Positions 1 through 5,153 of a stretch of 6,721 nt of DNA are shown here, piece after piece; position 1 is the stretch's first letter; every line of letters starts with the position of its first letter. The position numbers and the translations under genes are program-made. Where the stretch lies: contig URYX01000095.1 of assembly GCA_900552225.1 (NCBI GenBank), positions 1 to 6,721 on the forward strand, in the 5' to 3' direction. The notes beneath the pieces are model-generated. The model saw nothing but the letters and a program-made list of their open reading frames with translations. It did no database searches and was not told where the DNA came from. Source of the DNA: an uncultured Oscillospiraceae bacterium (GTDB taxonomy: Bacteria > Bacillota > Clostridia > Oscillospirales > Acutalibacteraceae).

Positions 1-1949
1 GCCTGACGGCCGGGATGCAGGAACGGCTCTGCGGCACGCGTGTATTCCGGCATCACCCCGAACAGGGAGAACACACGCTCCACGATTCCCTTCAGCGTAT
101 AGAAATCCTCGTTGTCGCCGTACAGGCCGAGGCAAAGCGTCGGGGACTCCTCCGGCTGCTCCGTGATCGGAAGCTGCTTCGGCAGGAAGCGCTTTCCGTA
201 CTCAAACAGGCGCACGGCCGGCACCTTGCGGTTATAGTTGGTGGACAGCACCGTCAGCATGCTGCTGATGAGCTGTGTACGCATGGCGGAGTATTCCTCA
301 CCGAGCGGATTGAGCAGACGGATTTCCCGGCGGCGCGGATCGTCCGCCGCCAGCCGCAGGCTGTCCGCCGCCTTACTGCTGATGAAGGAATAGGTGGTAA
401 TCTCGTGCATGCCGCAGGCGACCAGCGACTGCTTCAGCCGATCGGCGGCGCGGCGCTCGGGCAGCTTCTGCCCGCGGGTGATGCTGCCGCGCATCGGCGT
501 TCCGACGATATGCTCGTAGCCGTATACCCGCATGACCTCCTCCGCCAGATCGGCGCGGCCCTCCACGTCGTCACGGAAGGAGGGCACCGTGCAGGTCAGG
601 GTGCCGTCATCCAGCGTCGTCTGAATCGACAGGCGGTTCAAGATGTCCACCATGGTCTGTGCGGGGATGTCCACGCCGAGCAGGGCACAGATGGCCTCCG
701 GCGTGGTGCGGATGACATGCGGCTCACCGCGGGAGGCGGCCTCGTCGATCACACCCTCCACGATATCGCCCGCATCCAGCTCGGCAATCAGGCCGAGTGC
801 GCGATCCATGGCGTAGGGGATACCCCCCTCGTCCACGCCCTTTTCAAAGCGGGCACTGGATTCGGTACGCATACCGAGGGCACGGGCGGTACGCCGCACA
901 CAGTCGCGGCGGAACTTGGCAGTTTCAAAGAACAGGGTATCGGTGTCCGGCTTGATGCCGCTGCCGGCGCTTCCCATAATGCCGGCGAGGCAGGAGGGCG
1001 CTTCGCCGTCGGCAATCACCAGCATGGAATCCGTCAAGGTGTGCACCTTGTCGTCCAGCGTGACGATTTCTTCGCCGTTTTTGGCGCGGCGCACGATAAT
1101 CTGCTGCCCGCGGATATCGCGCAGATCAAACGCATGCATCGGCTGGCCCGTTTCCAACATGACAAAGTTGGTGATATCCACAATATTGTTGATGGGGCGC
1201 ATACCCGCCGCGCGCAGGCACTGCTGCATCCACGAGGGAGAGGGGGCAATGCGCAGATTCTTTACGATGCGGCCGAGATAGCGGGGGCAGAGCTCCGGCT
1301 CGTCCACGCGCACCCGAATATACCGGTGAATGTCGTCGCCGCACGCCGTGTAGTGCGGCACGGGGGGATGAAACTCCGTCTTGAGCGCCACCGCAATCTC
1401 GCGTGCAACGCCGAGCACACTCTGGCAGTCGGGACGGTTGGCCGTGATCTTGAAATCAATCACGGTATCGTTGCGGTGCAGCACCTCCCGCATATCCGTA
1501 CCGGCCGGGACATCCTCCTTCAGAATCAGGATGCCGTGTACCTCCGCACCGGGATAATCGCTCTCCTTGAGGCACAGCTCCTCGCCGGAGCACAGCATGC
1601 CGTCCGACGGCAGCCTGCGGAGCTTTCCGCGCTTGATGTGCATTCCGTTCGGCAGGTGCGAATCGTGCAGGGCCGCAGGCACCAAAGCTCCCTCAAATAC
1701 ATTGTCCGCACCGGTGATAATCTGCACCGGCTCCGCGGCGCCGACATCCATTTGGCAAATCTGCAGCTTATCGGCATCCGGATGCTTTTCCAGCTTCAGA
1801 ATACGGGCCGCCACCACGTTGCTCATGGTCGCGGAGAGATCCTCCACACCTTCGATCTCGAAGCCGCTCATGATCATTTTGTCGCACAGCTCCGGCACGG
1901 GAACGGTGATATCGACATAGCGGCGCAGCCAACTCAGTGAAATTTTCAT
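1..1949 (-). CDS. pheT: Phenylalanine--tRNA ligase beta subunit, 3'-truncated by the window edge
   Basis: Beta subunit of the cytoplasmic alpha2-beta2 phenylalanyl-tRNA synthetase, which charges tRNA-Phe; beta contributes tRNA binding and editing of mischarged Tyr-tRNA. The minus frame from ATG 1949 is open for 649 codons to the window edge; full-length bacterial PheT is roughly 800 residues. The N-terminus MKISLSWLRRYVDI is typical. An EMAP/OB-type tRNA-binding domain occupies about residues 40-150 (HPDADKL near 56, SDGMLCSGEEL near 115). B3/B4 editing domain lies near 210-385 (RPINNIVDITNFVMLETGQP at 251-270), B5 near 403-480 (VPSFRDD; DLAEEVMRVYGYE), and the catalytic-like core from about 490 to the edge (LFEYGKRF; HPGRQ at 645-649). 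The FDX-ACB anticodon-binding domain is missing only because the window ends. The start is 12 nt after the pheS stop, with GGAGGG six bases upstream of the ATG, so it is co-transcribed and T-box controlled with pheS. No frameshift seen. Confidence 0.97.
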   Translation of the reverse strand, partial: MKISLSWLRRYVDITVPVPELCDKMIMSGFEIEGVEDLSATMSNVVAARILKLEKHPDADKLQICQMDVGAAEPVQIITGADNVFEGALVPAALHDSHLPNGMHIKRGKLRRLPSDGMLCSGEELCLKESDYPGAEVHGILILKEDVPAGTDMREVLHRNDTVIDFKITANRPDCQSVLGVAREIAVALKTEFHPPVPHYTACGDDIHRYIRVRVDEPELCPRYLGRIVKNLRIAPSPSWMQQCLRAAGMRPINNIVDITNFVMLETGQPMHAFDLRDIRGQQIIVRRAKNGEEIVTLDDKVHTLTDSMLVIADGEAPSCLAGIMGSAGSGIKPDTDTLFFETAKFRRDCVRRTARALGMRTESSARFEKGVDEGGIPYAMDRALGLIAELDAGDIVEGVIDEAASRGEPHVIRTTPEAICALLGVDIPAQTMVDILNRLSIQTTLDDGTLTCTVPSFRDDVEGRADLAEEVMRVYGYEHIVGTPMRGSITRGQKLPERRAADRLKQSLVACGMHEITTYSFISSKAADSLRLAADDPRRREIRLLNPLGEEYSAMRTQLISSMLTVLSTNYNRKVPAVRLFEYGKRFLPKQLPITEQPEESPTLCLGLYGDNEDFYTLKGIVERVFSLFGVMPEYTRAAEPFLHPGRQ

Positions 1950-1961
1950 ACGAATCCCTCC

Positions 1962-2981
1962 TTAAAATTGCTGCAGAAAGCGCAGATCGTTTTCAAACAG
2001 CAGACGGATGTCGCTGATTTTATGACGGGTCGTGGTCAGGCGATCCAGGCCGATGCCGAAGGCGAAGCCGCTGTATACCTCCGGATCAATGCCGCAGCCG
2101 GACAGCACGCGGGGATGCACCATACCGGCGCCGAGAATTTCGATCCAGCCCTCACCCTTGCAGACACGGCAGCCCTTGCCGCCGCATTCGGGGCAGCTGA
2201 CGTCAACCTCTACGCTCGGCTCCGTAAACGGGAAGAAGGAGGGACGGAACCGTACCTTGGTATCCTCGCCGTAAATCTCATGGGCAAACTGCTCCAGAAC
2301 GCCCTTCAGATCGCACATCGTGATGCCCTTGTCCACGACAAGACCCTCCACCTGATGGAACACGGGGGAGTGCGTGGCATCCACCTCATCGGCGCGGTAG
2401 ACGCGGCCGGGGCAGATAATGCGGATGGGCGGCTTGCGCGTTTCCATCGTCCGGATCTGTGCGGCAGAGGTCTGCGTGCGCAGCAGCAGATTGGGCCCTA
2501 AATAGAAGGTGTCCTGCATATCGCGCGCCGGGTGATCCTTCGGCACGTTCAGCGCCTCAAAGTTGTAGTGATCGGTTTCGACCTCGGGGCCGTCCACCAC
2601 GTCAAAGCCCATCGAGACGAAAATATCGATCAGACGATCGAGCACGCTGCTCAGCGGGTGCAGTCCGCCCTCCGGCGTGGCGGCTCCCGGCATGGTCACA
2701 TCCAGCGTCTCCGCCTGCAGCCGCGCCTGCCGGACGGCATCGCGCAGCGCGGTTTCCCGCTCGGCCATGGCCTCCTCCAGCGATGAACGCAGCTGATTGA
2801 CAAGCTGTCCCATCTTCGGGCGCTCCTCAGCCGGGAGCGCTCCCATGCCGCGCAGCAGCTCGGTCAGCTCGCCCTTTTTGCCGAGCAGACGTACCCGCAG
2901 CTCCTCCAGCTCCTTCGGGCTGTTCAGCTTTTCCAGATCACCGAACGCCTTCTGCCGCAGGGCTTCCAGTTTTTCCTTCAT
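1962..2981 (-). CDS. pheS: Phenylalanine--tRNA ligase alpha subunit
   Basis: Catalytic alpha subunit of phenylalanyl-tRNA synthetase (class II), partner of the PheT encoded just downstream. From ATG 2981 it is 339 residues, the usual family length. An N-terminal helical coiled-coil arm (about 1-95, many L/E/K/R) precedes the class II core. Motif 1 region lies near 123-160 (GFDVVDGPEVE; NFEALNVPKDHPARD; QDTFYL), motif 2 near 191-212 (PGRVYRADEVDATHS, FHQVEGL), and motif 3 near 303-331 (YSGFAFGIGLDRL; DIRLLFENDLRFL). A CPECGGKGCRVC cluster (about 263-274) before GWIEILGAGMV is the Cys insertion seen in many bacterial PheS, probably metal-binding. The start was chosen because AGGAGG (2997-2992) is 10 nt from this ATG but only 1 nt from the in-frame ATG at 2990, which would add three residues. 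Still further upstream starts lie inside the T-box leader. Confidence 0.97.
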   Translation of the reverse strand: MKEKLEALRQKAFGDLEKLNSPKELEELRVRLLGKKGELTELLRGMGALPAEERPKMGQLVNQLRSSLEEAMAERETALRDAVRQARLQAETLDVTMPGAATPEGGLHPLSSVLDRLIDIFVSMGFDVVDGPEVETDHYNFEALNVPKDHPARDMQDTFYLGPNLLLRTQTSAAQIRTMETRKPPIRIICPGRVYRADEVDATHSPVFHQVEGLVVDKGITMCDLKGVLEQFAHEIYGEDTKVRFRPSFFPFTEPSVEVDVSCPECGGKGCRVCKGEGWIEILGAGMVHPRVLSGCGIDPEVYSGFAFGIGLDRLTTTRHKISDIRLLFENDLRFLQQF

Positions 2982-2991
2982 ACGGTTCATT

Positions 2992-2997
2992 CCTCCT
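2992..2997 (-). promoter_or_regulatory. Shine-Dalgarno of pheS (decides between two starts)
   Basis: AGGAGG on the minus strand. It abuts ATG 2990 (1 nt spacing) and is 10 nt from ATG 2981. The spacing favours the second ATG, although neither is at the ideal distance. It lies downstream of the T-box terminator, so it is transcribed only on read-through. Confidence 0.75.
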
Positions 2998-3016
2998 ACC
3001 TGAAAACATACAAAAT

Positions 3017-3096
3017 AAAAAAACGCCTCCGTCCCGCCGCACCGACACCCCCACACAAAGGGGACATCGATCCTGCCTGAAGGGACGAAGACGGAG
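3017..3096 (-). terminator. Conditional intrinsic terminator of the pheST T-box leader
   Basis: CTCCGTC (3096-3090) can pair with GACGGAG (3033-3027), extended by two G-U pairs. The stem is followed by GC and a U7 tract (3023-3017). The 5' side overlaps CGUCCCU, the 3' strand of the antiterminator, so the two folds exclude each other as expected for a transcriptional T-box. The region inside the terminator loop forms a further 10-bp hairpin (3069-3043, three G-U pairs), making the structure unusually large. Confidence 0.85.
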
Positions 3097-3302
3097 CTCC
3101 GCGGTACCACCCTGATTTTTGCAGAAAAGCAAACACTTTCGCAGCCGATAACGGGGCCAGCCGTCAGAGCCTACTGAAAAGGTTCAGCCCTGCCGCTCCG
3201 GAGTGAACTTCCGCGTTTCCCGTCCCGGATTGCTTGCAGCCGACGGCAATCCTCTCTGGGGAGACGTTTGCGAAATCGCGTACTCTCTCTTTCATGGCGT
3301 TC
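3017..3302 (-). ncRNA. T-box riboswitch leader, Phe (UUC) specifier, controlling pheST
   Basis: Leader RNA that binds uncharged tRNA-Phe and lets transcription continue into pheST when phenylalanine is short. Stem I has its basal helix GAG (3287-3285)/CUC (3203-3201), the loop-E strand AGUA (3284-3281), a CGCG/CGCG helix (3280-3277 with 3215-3212), then GAAG followed by specifier UUC (3207-3205) and a purine A. The apical part has AGAGAG and a GGATTGC/GCAATCC stem (3252-3246 with 3233-3227) enclosing a loop with GGCTGCAA. A stem III-like hairpin UGACGG/CCGUUA occupies 3166-3149. The T-box AGGGTGGTACCGCGG is at 3113-3099. In the antiterminator, AGGG and GCG pair with CGUCCCU (3087-3081), leaving the seven-base bulge UGGUACC. 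The UUC codon agrees with the downstream genes. The 5' end is inferred from the promoter. Confidence 0.96.
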
Positions 3303-3308
3303 GAATAT

Positions 3309-3337
3309 TTCATACCACATTTTCCGGGAAAAGTCAA
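3309..3337 (-). promoter_or_regulatory. Promoter of the pheST operon
   Basis: On the minus strand -35 TTGACT (3337-3332), a 17-nt spacer and -10 TATGAA (3314-3309) preceded by TGG, an extended -10. Predicted start is near 3302, a few bases before T-box stem I, which supports the call. Confidence 0.85.
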
Positions 3338-3385
3338 GTCCTGCCGTGCAAAAAAGAAAAAGAAGGGGAAAACGGAAAAAATTAC

Positions 3386-3412
3386 ATTTACCTATTGACA
3401 CGGTAGGTAAAT
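3386..3412. promoter_or_regulatory. Palindromic operator over the cysK promoter, probable Rrf2 site
   Basis: Perfect 9-bp inverted repeat ATTTACCTA (3386-3394) and TAGGTAAAT (3404-3412) around a 9-nt spacer that contains the -35 hexamer TTGACA. A dimer bound here would cover the -35 box and most of the -35/-10 spacer, implying repression. Size and symmetry fit winged-helix dimers of the Rrf2 family, and an Rrf2 gene is encoded in the same operon. The regulator assignment is inference from this linkage; the palindrome itself is seen directly. Confidence 0.8.
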
Positions 3413-3423
3413 AGGCGTATACT
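3395..3423 (+). promoter_or_regulatory. Promoter of the cysK-Rrf2 operon
   Basis: Consensus -35 TTGACA (3395-3400), 17-nt spacer, and -10 TATACT (3418-3423, five of six matches to TATAAT). Predicted start is near 3430, giving a leader of about 145 nt before cysK. An A-rich tract lies upstream and may act as an UP element. It is divergent from the pheST promoter, with 57 bp between the two -35 boxes. Confidence 0.9.
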
Positions 3424-3459
3424 GTCTGCAACACAGCAAAGGGGAAAGGGCTTGAGGCT

Positions 3460-3531
3460 ATGAACAGGCTGTATACGGTCTTAATGGGGTTTCGATGTTG
3501 CCGCGGATATGAGAAATGTCTCTGCGTTTGA
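3460..3531 (+). CDS. Cysteine-rich leader peptide (23 aa) in the cysK 5' leader
   Basis: A short ORF in the cysK leader, starting about 30 nt after the predicted transcription start. It begins MNRLYTVLMGF and continues RCCRGYEKCLCV before TGA. Four of its last eleven residues are cysteine, two of them adjacent (codons at 3496-3501, 3517-3519, 3523-3525). A purine-rich stretch with AAAGGG (3445-3450) is 9 nt before the ATG and is a plausible ribosome binding site; GAGG at 3454-3457 is too close. An internal ATG at 3484 would give a 15-residue version. The stop is 42 nt before the cysK start. By analogy with cysteine-codon leader ORFs known upstream of sulfur genes in actinobacteria, it could sense Cys-tRNA supply by ribosome stalling. 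No conventional terminator is seen between it and cysK, so any mechanism is unknown. It could also be a chance ORF, but Cys enrichment before cysteine synthase argues against that. Confidence 0.6.
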   Translation: MNRLYTVLMGFRCCRGYEKCLCV

Positions 3532-3573
3532 TTACCGTGTAATGATAAATCTGATTAATACAAAGGAGAATGC

Positions 3574-4509
3574 ATGATGTCTGCTGTTTATACATCGGCC
3601 GATCAGCTGATCGGCAAAACCCCGCTTTTGGAGCTGACGCATATCGAACACGCCCTGGGACTGAAGGCACGTATTCTGGCCAAGCTGGAATACTTCAACC
3701 CCGCCGGATCGGTCAAGGACCGTATTGCCAAGGCCATGATTGACGACGCCGAGGCAAGCGGCAAGCTGAAGCCGGACTCGGTCATCATTGAGCCGACCTC
3801 CGGCAACACCGGCATCGGGCTGGCCTCGGTCGCGGCGGCCAGAGGGTATCGGATCATCATCGTAATGCCGGAGACCATGTCGGTGGAGCGCCGCCAGCTG
3901 ATGAAGGCCTACGGGGCCGAGCTGGTGCTCTCCGAGGGCAGCAAGGGAATGAAGGGCTCGATTGCCAAGGCCGAGGAGCTGGCGCGCGAAATCCCGAACA
4001 GCTTTATTCCGGGGCAGTTTGTCAACCCCGCCAACCCGAAGGCACATTTCGAGACCACAGGTCCGGAAATTTATGCCGATACGGACGGAGAGGTGGATAT
4101 TTTTGTGGCCGGTGTCGGTACCGGCGGTACACTGAGCGGTGTCGGCGCTTATCTCAAGCAGCAGAAGCCCTCCGTGCGTGTGGTGGCGGTGGAGCCGGCC
4201 ACGTCCGCCGTTTTGTCCACCGGTGTGGCCGGTGCCCATAAGATTCAGGGAATCGGCGCCGGATTTGTACCGGCTACGCTCGACACCTCCGTGTATGACG
4301 AGATTCTCCCGGTAGCGGATGCGGATGCCTTCGCCACCGGACGTCAGATCGGCAGGAGCGAGGGCGTGCTGGTCGGGATTTCCTCGGGCGCGGCAGTATA
4401 TGCCGCCATCGAGCTGGCCAAACGGCCCGAAAACGAGGGCAAGACCATCGTCGTGCTGCTGCCCGATACGGGCGACCGCTATCTGTCCACGCCGCTGTTT
4501 GCCGAATAA
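3574..4509 (+). CDS. cysK: Cysteine synthase (O-acetylserine sulfhydrylase), PLP-dependent
   Basis: Makes L-cysteine from O-acetyl-L-serine and sulfide in the cytoplasm, the last step of cysteine biosynthesis. It is a fold-type II PLP enzyme of 311 residues, the normal CysK length. The PLP Schiff-base lysine is K48 in NPAGSVKDR. The substrate-binding asparagine loop is TSGNTG (75-80), the phosphate-binding loop GTGGT (182-186), HKIQGIGAGFVP (222-233) is characteristic of cysteine synthases, and GISSGAA (268-274) holds the serine facing the pyridine nitrogen. The C-terminus is DTGDRYLSTPLF. No C-terminal CBS domains are present, so it is not a cystathionine beta-synthase with regulatory domains. 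AGGAG (3564-3568) is 5 nt from ATG 3574 and 8 nt from ATG 3577, so either of the two adjacent Met codons could start. The downstream Rrf2 gene follows after 44 nt. In Bacillus, CysK itself acts as partner of the Rrf2 repressor CymR, a possible but unproven parallel here. Confidence 0.95.
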   Translation: MMSAVYTSADQLIGKTPLLELTHIEHALGLKARILAKLEYFNPAGSVKDRIAKAMIDDAEASGKLKPDSVIIEPTSGNTGIGLASVAAARGYRIIIVMPETMSVERRQLMKAYGAELVLSEGSKGMKGSIAKAEELAREIPNSFIPGQFVNPANPKAHFETTGPEIYADTDGEVDIFVAGVGTGGTLSGVGAYLKQQKPSVRVVAVEPATSAVLSTGVAGAHKIQGIGAGFVPATLDTSVYDEILPVADADAFATGRQIGRSEGVLVGISSGAAVYAAIELAKRPENEGKTIVVLLPDTGDRYLSTPLFAE

Positions 4510-4515
4510 GCAGAG

Positions 4516-4529
4516 CGGCCGGGCGGCCG
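4516..4529 (+). other. Small GC hairpin between cysK and the Rrf2 gene
   Basis: CGGCC (4516-4520) can pair with GGCCG (4525-4529) around a four-base loop, just after the cysK stop. No T tract follows, so it is not an intrinsic terminator. It might affect mRNA stability or the relative yield of the two genes, or be a by-product of high GC. Confidence 0.3.
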
Positions 4530-4553
4530 TAAGGAAACGGAGTGTGAATCGTT

Positions 4554-4982
4554 TTGATCTCGACACGGGGACGGTATGCCCTGCGCGTGCTGCTGGATTT
4601 GGCGGAAAACGCGGGAGACGGGTATCTTCCGATGAAGGACGTGGCGGCGCGGCAGGAAATCTCACAGAAGTATCTGGAGCAGATCATGCCGGTGCTGGTG
4701 CAGCACGGCATGGTGGATGCCGTGCACGGTAAGGGCGGCGGATACCGCCTGACCAAAGCACCGGAGGAATACCGGGTAGGGGACATTCTCCGGCTGACGG
4801 AGGGTGACCTGGCCCCGGTGGCCTGTCTGACCTGCACGGCCGCTCCCTGCCATCGCGCGGCCCGGTGCCGGACACGCGGCATGTGGGAGGCGTATTACGC
4901 CATGACCGACCGCTTTTTTGACGGGATCACGCTGCGTGACCTTCTCGATACGCCCGCGGCCCCGGCATCCGCGTTTCTGTAA
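4554..4982 (+). CDS. Rrf2-family transcriptional regulator with IscR-like Cys cluster
   Basis: A 142-residue winged-helix DNA-binding protein. The family N-terminus MISTRGRYALRVLLDLA is clear. The helix-turn-helix is about 26-49 (MKDVAARQEISQKYLEQIM) and the wing is HGKGGGYRLTK (58-68). The sensor region has C91, C94, C99 and C105 with H100, close to the [2Fe-2S] cysteine spacing of IscR; Bacillus CymR lacks this cluster. It could thus sense Fe-S or thiol status. The TTG start is forced: an in-frame TGA sits at 4545-4547, and no ATG or GTG lies between it and the conserved N-terminus. GGAG at 4539-4542 is 11 nt upstream. Being co-transcribed with cysK, and with a palindrome over the operon promoter, it probably represses its own operon in response to cysteine or sulfur supply (inference). 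An iscR or cymR name cannot be chosen from sequence alone. Confidence 0.9.
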   Translation: MISTRGRYALRVLLDLAENAGDGYLPMKDVAARQEISQKYLEQIMPVLVQHGMVDAVHGKGGGYRLTKAPEEYRVGDILRLTEGDLAPVACLTCTAAPCHRAARCRTRGMWEAYYAMTDRFFDGITLRDLLDTPAAPASAFL

Positions 4983-5026
4983 CAGTTCCTGCGCCTTAAA
5001 TCTTTAAAATGGAAATTCAAACATCA

Positions 5027-5061
5027 AAACGGCCTCCTATGCGAAACATAGGAGGCCGTTT
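5027..5061 (+). terminator. Perfect 15-bp hairpin after the cysK-Rrf2 operon, probable terminator
   Basis: AAACGGCCTCCTATG (5027-5041), loop CGAAA, and CATAGGAGGCCGTTT (5047-5061) form a perfect 15-bp stem beginning 45 nt after the Rrf2 stop. An A tract on the 5' side and TTT on the 3' side are typical of an intrinsic terminator, possibly bidirectional. Only three T residues follow before the insertion sequence begins, so the original U tract may have been displaced. The first 26 bp recur in direct orientation at 6696-6721. Confidence 0.75.
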
Positions 5062-5076
5062 CAGCCTGTAGACAAA
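5062..5076 (+). repeat. Left terminal inverted repeat of the IS
   Basis: CAGCCTGTAGACAAA, matching the complement of 6681-6695 at 15 of 15 positions. Because the flanking target is itself palindromic, the apparent inverted repeat extends outward to 30 bp (5047-5076 with 6681-6710). Confidence 0.88.
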
Positions 5077-5077
5077 G

Positions 5078-5113
5078 TCCCCATAGTAAGTGTGAAAACA
5101 CTGGCTATGGGGA
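5078..5113 (+). other. Subterminal stem-loop at the left IS end
   Basis: TCCCCATAG (5078-5086) pairs with CTATGGGGA (5105-5113). Inside, after a 2x2 internal loop, AGTGT (5089-5093) pairs with ACACT (5098-5102) closed by GAAA. No T tract follows. It lies between the left repeat and the transposase gene and overlaps the weak -35 region. It may damp transcription entering from outside or serve transposase binding. Confidence 0.6.
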
Positions 5114-5130
5114 GTTAATTATGGTAGAAT
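5102..5130 (+). promoter_or_regulatory. Probable transposase promoter
   Basis: An extended -10 TGGTAGAAT (hexamer TAGAAT at 5125-5130, five of six matches) with a weak -35 TGGCTA (5102-5107) at 17-nt spacing. The -35 lies in the 3' arm of the subterminal hairpin. A start near 5137 would leave a short leader with a GGGGGCGAGAGG ribosome binding region. Confidence 0.6.
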
Positions 5131-5153
5131 AGAGACACAAGGGGGCGAGAGGA

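Noticed and set aside
15..1940. Open frame of 641 codons on the plus strand
   Set aside because: It is exactly antisense to pheT. It is rich in H, R, Q and G with no recognisable motif, and arises from the high GC at pheT third positions; the minus frame shows continuous PheT homology.
1968..2501. Open frame of 177 codons on the plus strand
   Set aside because: Antisense shadow of pheS, with no motif and no promoter or ribosome binding site.
2982..3110. N-terminal extension of pheS by 43 residues
   Set aside because: The extension lies inside the T-box terminator and antiterminator region, and the family N-terminus begins at MKEKLEALRQ.
3542..3577. An 11-codon ORF overlapping the cysK start
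   Set aside because: No ribosome binding site and no distinctive composition; the cysteine-rich ORF just upstream is better supported.
3532..4665. Open frame of 377 codons on the minus strand
   Set aside because: Antisense to cysK and the start of the Rrf2 gene; its composition is typical of a mirror frame and it has no family motif.
4319..4732. Open frame of 137 codons on the plus strand bridging cysK and the Rrf2 gene
   Set aside because: Out of frame with both well-supported proteins and without motifs.
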